Shown: positions 1-6,619 of the stretch, piece by piece
Numbering within the stretch: position 1 is the first letter of the stretch
How the letters are laid out: each line of letters opens with the position of its first letter
Assembly (NCBI GenBank): GCA_027314825.1
Contig: DAHVAB010000031.1
Coordinates: forward strand, 1 to 13,318
DNA length: 13,318 bases
Direction: 5' to 3'
Origin: Solirubrobacterales bacterium
Lineage (GTDB): Bacteria > Actinomycetota > Thermoleophilia > Solirubrobacterales > Solirubrobacteraceae
Notes under the pieces: generated by a model
What the model saw: the letters and a program-made list of their open reading frames with translations, nothing else
Databases searched by the model: none
What the model was told of the DNA's origin: nothing
Position numbers and translations under genes: made by a program

Positions 1-548
1 AGCAGCGGGCTGGCGAGCAGCGCCGCGCGCAGCCGGTCGCTGCCGGGGCTGTATGCGATCCTCTCGATCAGGCGCGCGGCCGCCTCGCTCTCCAGGGATT
101 CGGCCAGCGCGCGCTGGGTCTGCTCGCTCTCCAGCGCCACGGCGAGCATCCGCCCGAGCTCCGGCCCCTCCGTCACGCGGGCGACGATCTGCTCGAGGGT
201 CCCGTCCGCCAGCAGCCGCTCTGTGACCCGCTGCGCCACCGCGCTCTCCTGCACGCGCGAGAGCACCCGCTCCACCAGCTCGCCCTCCAGCGCCCGCCGC
301 AGCGCGGCGTCGAACACCCCGCCGGCCAGTGCGCCGGCCGCGTCCGCCGTCATCCCCACGATCCCGCGCGCCGTTCGCGTGCCGCCCTCGAGCAGGCCGC
401 CGCTCACCGCGCCGAACGCACCGGCGACCATCTGCGCCATCCCGCGCGCCGCCCTCACGCCGCCGGCCAACGGCCCGATCGGCGCCCCCGAGCCGGCCGC
501 CGCATCCAGCCATCGCAACGGGCCTATCGGCGCCAGCACGCCGCGCAC
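1..548 (-). CDS. Partial helical protein, possibly the N-terminal region of an RDD-family membrane protein
   Basis: An open minus-strand frame enters from the left edge and continues to an in-frame stop at 606-608, so only the N-terminal part of the gene is present. It reads as about 180 codons with high G/C at third positions. The first third is Gly/Ala-rich (APIGPL occurs twice). The rest is an Ala/Glu/Leu/Arg-rich chain of short amphipathic helices, with pieces such as LVERVLSRVQESAVAQR, LEQIVARVTEGPELGRM and RLIERIAYSPGSDRL. I recall this style from the segment before the membrane domain of RDD-family proteins in Thermoleophilia, but no RDD motif is visible here, so that name is tentative. 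The start is uncertain: GTG at 548 and 539 and ATG at 440 are all possible, and none has a clear ribosome binding site. A long alpha-helical protein of unknown function is the safe description. Confidence 0.6.
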   Translation of the reverse strand, partial: MRGVLAPIGPLRWLDAAAGSGAPIGPLAGGVRAARGMAQMVAGAFGAVSGGLLEGGTRTARGIVGMTADAAGALAGGVFDAALRRALEGELVERVLSRVQESAVAQRVTERLLADGTLEQIVARVTEGPELGRMLAVALESEQTQRALAESLESEAAARLIERIAYSPGSDRLRAALLASPL

Positions 549-693
549 CGCCGGATCACGCGCACCGCGGGCGGTGACGCAGCGCGGCCTGGAGGAGGAT
601 GCGACTCACCCGTCAACACGACAATCGCTTCGAGGTTAGGCTGCGGCGATCATCGCGGGCATCCGCGTTTTATGCGGATATGACGGACGCCTG

Positions 694-767
694 CGGATCA
701 CCCGCCGGCGAGCCGGCCCACTCCCGCCAGCGGATCACCCGCCGGCGCGCCGGCCCACTCCCGCCAG
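694..767. repeat. 37-nt direct tandem repeat, two copies
   Basis: The copies at 694-730 and 731-767 are identical except for one base (A at 711, C at 748). Each contains a palindromic core: GCCGGCGAGCCGGC in the first copy and the perfect 14-nt palindrome GCCGGCGCGCCGGC in the second. A degenerate fragment of a third copy may follow at about 768-785. The repeat lies in non-coding DNA. Confidence 0.85.
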
Positions 768-808
768 CGACCAGGCCCACTCGCCATGCTCGACGTCACG
801 CGAGAAGC

Positions 809-838
809 TCGACCGCCGGCGGCGCGTCCGGCTATCTT
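809..838 (+). promoter_or_regulatory. Possible promoter upstream of lepB
   Basis: TCGACC (809-814) matches 4 of 6 positions of the -35 consensus and TATCTT (833-838) matches 4 of 6 of the -10, with an 18-bp spacer. The 11-mer around the -10 (CGGCTATCTTG, 829-839) recurs just upstream of the oxidoreductase gene at 12597-12607. Such weak matches are common by chance in GC-rich DNA, so this is only suggestive. Confidence 0.3.
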
Positions 839-1095
839 GGTCCTGCCGGCTTGGACGTGGCCGTCGGTCTGGTGAGGCTCCGCACGAGGCGCCGCACGCC
901 CACAGGTCGGGGAGCATCCCATCCGCGTCCCCGGCACGAGGTCCACGTGAAGTTCCTTCGCCTCCCAACAGACAGCCCGAGCCGGCCGCCCGCAGCGGAT
1001 GCGATCCGCGGTGCGGCGCGGAGCGAGAGAATGCGCGCTCGGGCGGGGCGCGGAGCGGACGCCGTGCGTGCGCAGGCCACCGGGCAGGACCGGCG

Positions 1096-1800
1096 ATGCC
1101 CGTGAGCACCACCCCCGAGCGCACGCCGGAGCCCGGCGCGCCGGAGGCCGGCGGCGCCAAGCGCGGCAGGCGCCGGCGCACCGGCCTGCACCCGGTGCTC
1201 GAGCTGGTCGTGATCGCAGCGATCGCGGTCGGCCTCGCCCTGCTCATCCAGGCCTTCTTCGTCAAGCCCTACAGGATTCCGACCGGCTCGATGGAACCGA
1301 CGATCGTCGAAGGACAGCGCGTCCTGGTCGACCGGATCGGCGAGAGCTTCAGCGAACCGGAAATCGGCGAGATCGCCGTCTTTCACCCTCCCGCCGTGGC
1401 CGAGCGCGAACTGTGCGGGCCGGTCCCGCACCGGGTCACCCCCGGAAGGGCGGCATGCTCACATCCGGTCGAACGGGAGGGAACCGTCACCTTCATCAAG
1501 CGCGTCGTCGCCGGGCCGGGCGACTGGCTCTACGTCAAGGAAGGCCACGTCTACCTCTCCACCACCGGCCGCCACGGCAGCTTCCGTCGCGAGAAGGACT
1601 CGTTCATCAAGCCGTGCGGAGAAGTCCAGGAGTGCAACTTCCTCACCCCCATCAGGGTCCCGGCCGGCCACTGGTTCATGATGGGCGACAATCGCGGCAA
1701 CTCCGACGACAGCCGCTTCTGGGGGCCGGTCCCCACCGCGTGGATCATCGGCGAAGCGTTCGCCACCTACTGGCCGCCGGAACGGATCGGGCTGCTGTGA
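1096..1800 (+). CDS. lepB: Signal peptidase I
   Basis: This membrane serine protease (family S26) cleaves signal peptides from proteins exported through Sec or Tat, acting on the outer face of the cytoplasmic membrane. The 234-residue product has a basic cytoplasmic tail (AKRGRRRR, 21-28), one membrane segment (about 34-54), and the conserved boxes in order: PTGSMEPTI with catalytic Ser65, GQRVLVDR (73-80), FIKRVVAGPGD with general-base Lys135 (133-143), and GDNRGNSDDSRFWGPV (197-212). The length is normal for an actinobacterial enzyme. Four cysteines lie outside the boxes (C107, C121, C174, C180) and could form disulfides in the extracytoplasmic domain; that is inference. The ATG follows an AGGA at 6-nt spacing. 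An unrelated MOSC gene follows 169 nt downstream on the same strand. Confidence 0.96.
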   Translation: MPVSTTPERTPEPGAPEAGGAKRGRRRRTGLHPVLELVVIAAIAVGLALLIQAFFVKPYRIPTGSMEPTIVEGQRVLVDRIGESFSEPEIGEIAVFHPPAVAERELCGPVPHRVTPGRAACSHPVEREGTVTFIKRVVAGPGDWLYVKEGHVYLSTTGRHGSFRREKDSFIKPCGEVQECNFLTPIRVPAGHWFMMGDNRGNSDDSRFWGPVPTAWIIGEAFATYWPPERIGLL

Positions 1801-1820
1801 GACGGCCCGGGCGACCATCG

Positions 1821-1882
1821 CCATCCCGGCGGACGCCCGAACCCTGCTGAGCCCATCCCGGCGTCCACCCGAGCCGCCTGAG
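1821..1882. repeat. Imperfect ~31-nt direct repeat between lepB and the MOSC gene
   Basis: The stretches 1821-1851 and 1853-1882 both begin CCATCCCGGCG and both end in CTGAG, with several differences and a one-base gap between. This looks like an old tandem duplication in the 169-nt gap. No promoter or terminator was recognised in the same gap. Confidence 0.6.
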
Positions 1883-1969
1883 CGCGCGCTAGCACGCGCC
1901 GGGCGCGCCTCCACGTCGCGCTCCAGCCCGGGAGGGCCGCTCGCCGCCCGGCGTGCAATCCTTGCCCGC

Positions 1970-2536
1970 ATGGACTCCGAGCATGTGCCGCTCGAGCGGC
2001 TCCTGGCCGGGCTGGAGACGATCCGCAGCGCGCCCACGGCACGCGGACGCATCGAGCTGATCGTCAGACGCCCGGCGACCGAGCAGCGGGAGACGGTGCA
2101 GGAGGCGATGCTCGAGGAGGGGCTCGGGCTGATCGGCGACAACTGGAGCACGCGCGGCAGCAAAGCCACGGCGGACGGCTCGGCGCACCCGGACATGCAG
2201 CTGACCCTCATGAACGCGCGGGCGGCGGCGCTGATCGCCGGCGCGCGGGAGCGTTGGCCGCTGGCTGGCGACCAGCTCTTCGTCGATCTCGATCTCAGTG
2301 AGCAGAGCCTGCCGGCCGGCACCCGCCTGGACCTCGGCTCTGCCAGCATCGAGATCACCGACCAGCCCCACACCGGCTGCGGCAAGTTCGCGCGCCGCTT
2401 CGGCGTCGACGCGCTGCGGTTCGTCAACTCCGAGGAGGGGCGGTTCCTGCGCCTGCGGGGCGTCAACGCGAAGGTGATCCGCGGCGGCATGCTGCGCACC
2501 GGCGAGACGATCGCGGTGGCCGATCCTGCCGGCTGA
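1970..2536 (+). CDS. MOSC domain-containing protein
   Basis: MOSC domains are related to the C-terminal domain of molybdenum cofactor sulfurase. They bind molybdenum cofactor or carry sulfur, and include the YiiM/YuaD-type detoxification proteins. The 188-residue product is essentially a lone MOSC domain. It has the early GLGLIGDNWSTRGS segment (51-64), a strand region GDQLFVDLDLSEQSLPAGTRL (about 100-120), and the conserved cysteine in PHTGCGKFARRFG (C137), the expected sulfur-carrying or Moco-liganding residue. No N-terminal beta-barrel or ferredoxin domain is attached and no redox partner lies next to it, so substrate and partner are unknown. The ATG at 1970 has no obvious ribosome binding site, so it may be leaderless or start elsewhere. 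The N-terminal 40 residues carry no conserved motif that I recognise. Confidence 0.88.
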   Translation: MDSEHVPLERLLAGLETIRSAPTARGRIELIVRRPATEQRETVQEAMLEEGLGLIGDNWSTRGSKATADGSAHPDMQLTLMNARAAALIAGARERWPLAGDQLFVDLDLSEQSLPAGTRLDLGSASIEITDQPHTGCGKFARRFGVDALRFVNSEEGRFLRLRGVNAKVIRGGMLRTGETIAVADPAG

Positions 2537-2538
2537 CA

Positions 2539-2580
2539 CCGGGGCGTCGCGGTCAGGCCCGCGGGCGAGGCTCGCCCCGG
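2539..2580. terminator. Nested hairpins between convergent genes, possible bidirectional terminator
   Basis: The 92-nt gap between the MOSC stop and the ATPase stop contains an 8-bp inverted repeat, CCGGGGCG (2539-2546) with CGCCCCGG (2573-2580). Inside it is a tight hairpin, GGGCGA (2563-2568), loop GGC, TCGCCC (2572-2577). The two share bases 2573-2577, so they are alternatives. No U-tract follows on either strand. Position between converging genes favours a terminator role. Confidence 0.45.
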
Positions 2581-2628
2581 CACGCACGCCGCGCCGGGCA
2601 GGAGAGGGCAATCATGCGGCAGCGCTGC

Positions 2629-3795
2629 TCAGGCCCAAAGCCCGCTCACCGGTACGGCGTTGAGTCGTTCGCCGAACGGGAGCGTCTCTGAGCCGGTGTA
2701 GAGCAGCACTCCGGCCTTGAAGCGTTCGCCGAGTCGATCGCGCAGATGGCGCAGGCCCGCGAAGTCCCGTGCTGTCACGGTGGCGGCGGCATTCACCTCG
2801 ACGCATGCGACCTCGCCGCTGTTGCGCTCGAGCACGACATCGACCTCGCGCTGCTCCTTGTCTCGATAATGGAACAGCGACAGCGGCTCCTCGCTCCAGT
2901 CGCTCTGGCGCAGCAGCTCCATCGCGACGAAGCTCTCCAGCAGCGCTCCCGCGATCGCACCGTCCTCGGCGAATCGCCGCTCACTCGCACCAAGCATGAA
3001 CGCAAGCAGCCCGCTGTCGACGATGTAGAGCTTCGCCGTCTTGATCTGCCTGCTGCCAAGGTTCGTGAACCAGGGCTTCAGGCGGCGCACGAGGAACAGG
3101 CTTTCGAGGATGCTCGTGTCAGACCTCGCGGTGCTCGCATCGACCCCAAGGTCGCCTGCCATCCCGTGGAAGCTCGCAAGCGACCCAGAACGAGCCGCGA
3201 GCACATGAAGCAGGCGCTCGACGCGCTCGAGGTCGCGCACGCTCGCGATATCGCGCAGATCGCGGCCGATCAGCGACGAAATGTAGCTTGAGAAGAATTG
3301 CGGCCTGCCGCGAGCGCTGAGTCCCTGGGACTCGGGGTAGCCGCCGGCGATGATCGCCGCCGCGAGCTCGCCGCGGCCGACCGGCACGCCTGAGAGCCGC
3401 GGCGGCGAGCCGTCGAAGAGCCTGTCGATGAAGCTCTCCCTGCGACCGTGGAGCTCGCCCTGCGAGAACGGCCACAGGTTGACGTAGCGCACACGCCCGG
3501 GCAGCGCATCCGCCACGGTGGGAAGCGTGAGGATGTTCGCCGAGCCGGTGATCAGGAACTGCCCGCGCGAGCGATCGGAGTCGAGCCGTTGCTTGATCGC
3601 GAGCAGCAGGCCGGGCACACGCTGGATCTCGTCGATGATCGCAGGGCCATCGAGCTCGGCCACGAACCCGCGCGGATCGTCCCGCGCGGCGCCCGCCACC
3701 GCCTCGTCGTCCAAGTCGATCAGGCGCGCTGGGTCACACCCAGACAGATTGTGGATTTCGAGGCCGACAGATTGGGGATTCACGTGCAGACGCAT
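2629..3795 (-). CDS. AAA_14/DUF4143-type ATPase, N-terminus (Walker A) missing
   Basis: From about residue 21 the 388-residue product matches the AAA_14 plus DUF4143 architecture. Visible parts are LIDLDDEAV (25-33), Walker B IIDEIQRVP (53-61), the sensor-like FLITGSAN (80-87), LWPFSQGEL (107-115), GGYPES (151-156), then the DUF4143 part (RDLRDIASVRDLERVERLL, and LYIVDSGLLAFMLGA) and a nuclease-fold-like tail EVDVVLE (317-323)...VEVNA (332-336). Intact relatives begin with about 40-50 residues containing a GxxxxGK[ST] P-loop just before the DPAR-LDD segment. Here that is replaced by about 20 unrelated residues (MRLHVNPQSVGLEIHNLSG). The tail reads VEVNA where relatives usually have ExK, so Asn335 stands in place of the lysine. 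There is no ribosome binding site at ATG 3795. I read it as a 5'-truncated, probably non-functional gene, although the remaining frame is fully open. Such ATPases are of uncertain function and often horizontally transferred. Confidence 0.8.
   Translation of the reverse strand: MRLHVNPQSVGLEIHNLSGCDPARLIDLDDEAVAGAARDDPRGFVAELDGPAIIDEIQRVPGLLLAIKQRLDSDRSRGQFLITGSANILTLPTVADALPGRVRYVNLWPFSQGELHGRRESFIDRLFDGSPPRLSGVPVGRGELAAAIIAGGYPESQGLSARGRPQFFSSYISSLIGRDLRDIASVRDLERVERLLHVLAARSGSLASFHGMAGDLGVDASTARSDTSILESLFLVRRLKPWFTNLGSRQIKTAKLYIVDSGLLAFMLGASERRFAEDGAIAGALLESFVAMELLRQSDWSEEPLSLFHYRDKEQREVDVVLERNSGEVACVEVNAAATVTARDFAGLRHLRDRLGERFKAGVLLYTGSETLPFGERLNAVPVSGLWA
3743..3780. repeat. Two-copy direct repeat at the truncated end of the ATPase gene
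   Basis: GACAGATTGTGGATT (3743-3757) and GACAGATTGGGGATT (3766-3780) differ at one of 15 bases and start 23 nt apart. They are noticeably richer in A/T than the surrounding DNA. They fall exactly where the ATPase frame loses similarity to its family, so the short N-terminal stretch is probably former leader DNA now read as coding. The sequence could be a regulator binding site or just a small duplication. Confidence 0.6.
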
Positions 3796-3813
3796 TAGGC
3801 ATTACGGCGGCGG

Positions 3814-3828
3814 CAAATCAAGGATTTG
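3814..3828. other. Short hairpin upstream of the ATPase frame
   Basis: CAAATC (3814-3819), loop AAG, GATTTG (3823-3828) form a 6-bp inverted repeat within the A/T-richer patch 3740-3830. It lies 20-35 nt upstream of the ATPase start on the minus strand. It could be a remnant terminator for the epimerase gene or an operator. Nothing else was recognised in 3829-3986. Confidence 0.4.
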
Positions 3829-3986
3829 AGCCTGAGGACGACCCTGACGCTCGTTGGCCTTGCCTACCGCTGTCCGCAACACCAGACCGCTCAAACCAGC
3901 CGATCGCCGGTGTGGCTCCGCCAGTAGGAAGGTAGGTCTCCGTGTAGGGGCCTGGGCGGCAGGGGACCGTTTCGGCGGCCTCGTGC

Positions 3987-4934
3987 TCAGGCCCGCTCGC
4001 TCACCGTGATCGTGAACGTGGCGGTGAGGCTCTCGCCGGGAGCCAGCATCGGCAGGTCCGGCCCGCCGGCGATCAGCGCGTTGGCCGGCGCGGTCATCGG
4101 CTCATAGGCGATCACCTCATCGTCGCCCGGCGCATAGACCTGCGCGAACGGATATCCGCCGAGCATCCGCAGCTCGATCCGCCGGCCTCCTGCGCTCAGC
4201 GCGAACGGCTCCCCGGCGGCCGGTGCCAGGAAGGCATCGTCGAAGGTGCGCGTGCCGAGCGGGCCGGCTTCGATCGCGACCGGCTCACGGGCGCCGGTCG
4301 GCAGCATCAGGCGATCGAGCTGCAGGCGCTGGGACACCGGAATCTCCACCCGCCACCGCGCCCGCGGCACGCCGGGCAGACGGAGGTAGGGATGAAACCC
4401 GAACGCGACCGGCACCGGGACCTCGCCGGTGGCCGAGACGGTCGTCGCGATCCGCAGCTCCGCGCCGGCCAGCGTCGCCTCGATCCTCACCGTGTGCGGG
4501 AATGGGAACGCGGCGATCAGCTGCGCCTGCGCGGCGAAGTCGAAGGCCGCGGCCAGCACTCCCCCGTCGGCGCTCGGCTCGTGCCGCTCCGTCACCCAAC
4601 CCTTGGCGGCCGCCAGCAGGCCGTGCATCGGCAGGCCGTTGGCGTCCGTCGAGCAGCGCACCGCCTCCGAGTCGAGCACCACCTCGCGCCCCGCGACGGT
4701 GAACCGCCTGCTTGCCAGCCGGTTGGCCCAGGGGTGCAACAGCGGAATCCCCATCGTCGAGCCGCGCTCGATGTAACGGCTCAGCCCGCCGCGGAGACCG
4801 AGCAGCTCCTGCCCATGATGGGTCAGCGAGCAGCCGACCATCCCGGCGCTCACGGCGAACGCGGCCTGCATCCCACTGCTCTCGCCGCGCAGCGTAAGCA
4901 CCGGGACGCCTTCGATCGTCCCCTCGCCGATCAC
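3987..4934 (-). CDS. Aldose 1-epimerase family protein (GalM-like)
   Basis: Aldose 1-epimerases interconvert alpha and beta anomers of free sugars in the cytoplasm. The 315-residue product has the family landmarks: GMVGCSLTHHGQELLG (31-46), GIPLLHPWANRL (62-73), NGLPMHGLL with His104 (proposed general acid region), VAFGFHPYLRLP with His181, RTFDDAF (229-235), and the C-terminal catalytic Glu278 in AYEPMTAPANAL. Length is normal for the shorter bacterial branch. The start is GTG, and its GTGA overlaps the kinase stop by 4 nt, so translational coupling with the kinase is very likely. Substrate cannot be told from sequence; the family also includes glucose-6-phosphate epimerases (YeaD type). The pairing with a PfkB kinase suggests work on one sugar in the same pathway. 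A 191-nt gap separates it from the broken ATPase gene downstream. Confidence 0.9.
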   Translation of the reverse strand: MIGEGTIEGVPVLTLRGESSGMQAAFAVSAGMVGCSLTHHGQELLGLRGGLSRYIERGSTMGIPLLHPWANRLASRRFTVAGREVVLDSEAVRCSTDANGLPMHGLLAAAKGWVTERHEPSADGGVLAAAFDFAAQAQLIAAFPFPHTVRIEATLAGAELRIATTVSATGEVPVPVAFGFHPYLRLPGVPRARWRVEIPVSQRLQLDRLMLPTGAREPVAIEAGPLGTRTFDDAFLAPAAGEPFALSAGGRRIELRMLGGYPFAQVYAPGDDEVIAYEPMTAPANALIAGGPDLPMLAPGESLTATFTITVSERA

Positions 4935-5752
4935 TCGCGCAGCTGCCCCTCATACGGACCGCGCCCGGTCATGCAGGCCGCGCCGCAGCGCGCGCCCAGC
5001 GCGACGGCCTCCTCAGGTGATCGGCCTTCCGCGAGCCCGAAGGTGAGCCCGGCCGCGAAGGAGTCGCCCGCACCGTAGGAATCCACGACCGGCCCCGGCA
5101 GGGGCGCCGCCTCCCAGCGCCCTACCCCGCCATCCGCGCACTCCAGCGCGCCGCCATCCGCACCGGCCGTGCGCGCGACGATCGAGGGCGCCGGGTCGAG
5201 ATCGCCCCGCTCGTAGCGCTCGCCCGCATCGATGCCGCTTGCGACCAGCGCATCGACCTGCACCCGCGCCGCCGCCAGATCGGGCATCGCACGGGCCGTA
5301 CACACCAGGCGAGCGGCCGCCCGCGCCAGGCGCACCGCGTCCGGGTCGGCCGCGGTCAAGTACACCCCGTCGACGCCGGCCAGATCGCCCCACGGCAGCG
5401 GATCCTGCGCCCGCGGCTGCAGGCGCACTCCGATCGTGGTGATCGTGCGCTCACCATCTCCATCCAGAAACACGAATGCACGCCGCTGCGGCTCCTCACG
5501 CCAGACGGCGTGCACCGTCACCCCGAGCCGCTCCAGCTCGCGCTTGGCGGCCCGCCCATGGTGGTCATCGCCGAGCGCGGTGTAGAGCAGGCACCCTCCG
5601 CCGAGCCGTGCGAGCTGCACCGCGGCCACGGCGCCGCCGCCGGCCGCCAGCTGGAAGCTCTCGGTCGCGTGCGCGATCTCGCCCGGCGCCGGGACGCGCT
5701 CCACCCGCGCGAACTGGACCCACTCGACATGCCCCACCACGGCGAGACGCAT
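4931..5752 (-). CDS. PfkB/ribokinase-family sugar kinase
   Basis: This enzyme would use ATP to phosphorylate a sugar or related alcohol in the cytoplasm. Residues 1-10 (MRLAVVGHVE) form the first beta strand. AAGGGAVAAVQLARLGG (37-53) matches the glycine-rich N-terminal PfkB signature, and VVDSYGAGDSFAAGLTFGLAEG (222-243) is the C-terminal signature with the GAGD anion hole and catalytic base Asp230. At 273 residues it is somewhat short but complete. I chose ATG 5752 because GGGAGA lies just upstream and the family fold begins there. The frame stays open up to a GTG at 5971 through the 25-nt repeats, which would add 73 low-complexity residues; I consider that extension unlikely. It overlaps the epimerase by 4 nt. 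No sugar-specific motif distinguishes ribo-, fructo- or other kinases. Confidence 0.9.
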   Translation of the reverse strand: MRLAVVGHVEWVQFARVERVPAPGEIAHATESFQLAAGGGAVAAVQLARLGGGCLLYTALGDDHHGRAAKRELERLGVTVHAVWREEPQRRAFVFLDGDGERTITTIGVRLQPRAQDPLPWGDLAGVDGVYLTAADPDAVRLARAAARLVCTARAMPDLAAARVQVDALVASGIDAGERYERGDLDPAPSIVARTAGADGGALECADGGVGRWEAAPLPGPVVDSYGAGDSFAAGLTFGLAEGRSPEEAVALGARCGAACMTGRGPYEGQLRE

Positions 5753-5810
5753 CGCAGCATTCTCCCAGCGGCCAGCGAAGACCGCGCACCTCATGCCAGC
5801 CGCCGTCATG

Positions 5811-5966
5811 GGCGTCTGGCGAGCGCCCGGGGTCCCGCGCCTGGCGAGCGCCCGGGGTCCAGCGTCTGGCGAGCGCCCGGGGTCCAGCGTCTGGCGAGCG
5901 CCCGGGGTCCGGCGTCTGGCGAGCGCCCGGGGTCCGGCGTCTGGCGAGCGCCCGGGATCACCCGGG
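5811..5966. repeat. 25-nt tandem repeat, six copies
   Basis: Copies begin at 5817, 5842, 5867, 5892, 5917 and 5942, each starting TGGCGAGCGCCCGGGGTC. The first five are nearly identical over 25 nt, with small changes at the end of the unit (CGCGCC, AGCGTC, GGCGTC). The sixth diverges after CCCGGG. Each unit contains the palindrome CCCGGG. The array fills most of the gap between the SnoaL-like stop (5972) and the kinase start (5752). Three units equal 25 codons, so any frame through it gives a 25-residue protein repeat. There are no spacers, so it is a minisatellite rather than a CRISPR array. Confidence 0.95.
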
Positions 5967-5971
5967 GTCAC

Positions 5972-6355
5972 CTACAGCAGCCCCAGCCGCTCCAACAGCT
6001 CCTCGTCGGTGACATACCAGTGCACCTTGGCGAGCCTGCCCTGATCGCCGAGCCGCATGACGATCGCGGCGCGCGCCGTCTCCTCGCCGTCGACCATCAG
6101 GTCGGAGAGCAGCGCGATCCGTCCGTCCCGCAGGGCGGCGGCCTTGCGCACCCGGGTTCGCAGCTCGGTGCCGGCGCGCTGCGCCTCCCAAGCCCAGCGG
6201 CGCAGCCCGTCCCTGCCGCGGTAGGTCTCGCGCGCCCCGTTCGTGCTCACCGGGCGGAACTCGACCGACTCTTCGGCCAGCGCGGCCAGCCGCTCCGCGT
6301 CACGACCGTTGAGCGCCGCCACGAATCGCATGGCGACTCCGTCGATCTCGGTCAT
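5972..6355 (-). CDS. SnoaL/NTF2-like domain protein
   Basis: The 127-residue product has the size and layout of a single NTF2-like cone fold: an N-terminal helix pair (GVAMRFVAALNGRDAERLAALAEESVEFRPV, residues 6-36), the GRDGLRRWAWEA helix (47-58), then beta strands (ELRTRVRKAAALRDGRIALLSDLMV and AAIVMRLGDQGRLAKVHWYVTDEEL). Members include ketosteroid isomerase-like enzymes, polyketide cyclases and many small ligand-binding proteins of unknown role, so no reaction can be assigned. A GGAG lies 9 nt before the ATG. It is the first gene of the minus-strand cluster that continues with the sugar kinase and epimerase, but the repeat array in between leaves co-transcription unproven. Confidence 0.82.
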   Translation of the reverse strand: MTEIDGVAMRFVAALNGRDAERLAALAEESVEFRPVSTNGARETYRGRDGLRRWAWEAQRAGTELRTRVRKAAALRDGRIALLSDLMVDGEETARAAIVMRLGDQGRLAKVHWYVTDEELLERLGLL

Positions 6356-6619
6356 ACCCTGAAGCTCCAGCGGGGCTTGATGGCCGGCGGCCGGCAGAAG
6401 CTCATGTCGCGATCGCGATCCTGTGAGCCGGCTTCAGACGAGCCGCCCCAGCTCGCTGCAACCGGGTCGCACCCATCATCCATACTCCGCGCCTGCGCCA
6501 CCCCTGTCCGCCAGGAAGGAGCACTGCCGGCGCTGCGATGTCAAGGCTAGCGAGGCCGCCAGGTCGCATCTTCCGGACTTCTCCGCAGAGCCCTCCCCCA
6601 TGCCGGACACCGTGATCCA

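Larger units (their letters stand above)
549..1095. other. Non-coding gap upstream of lepB
   Basis: About 550 bases between the divergent left-edge gene and lepB. I see no convincing gene: the open frames on both strands have random-looking, Arg/Pro/Ala-rich products and no recognisable motif. The stretch holds a small hairpin (ATCCGC 661-666 with GCGGAT 674-679), a two-copy 37-nt tandem repeat (694-767) and a possible sigma-70-type promoter (809-838). If that promoter is real, lepB has a leader of about 250 nt. Confidence 0.6.

Noticed and set aside
832..1431. 199-codon minus-strand frame opposite lepB
   Set aside because: It is antisense to the conserved signal peptidase boxes and its product has no family features; it exists because stop codons are rare in such GC-rich DNA.
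2563..2577. Classical rho-independent terminator
   Set aside because: The hairpin is real but no run of T follows on either strand, so I list it only as a possible terminator.
3829..3900. A TAVGKA stretch in another minus-strand frame upstream of the ATPase, like a displaced Walker A
   Set aside because: It lacks the first glycine and the Thr/Ser after GK, the surrounding residues do not match the family, and a stop separates it from the ATPase frame.
5817..5966. CRISPR-like array
   Set aside because: The units are directly adjacent with no variable spacers and there are no cas genes.
6409..6416. GCGATCGC octamer, the cyanobacterial HIP1 element
   Set aside because: A single copy within a longer palindrome in a GC-rich actinobacterial genome is expected by chance.
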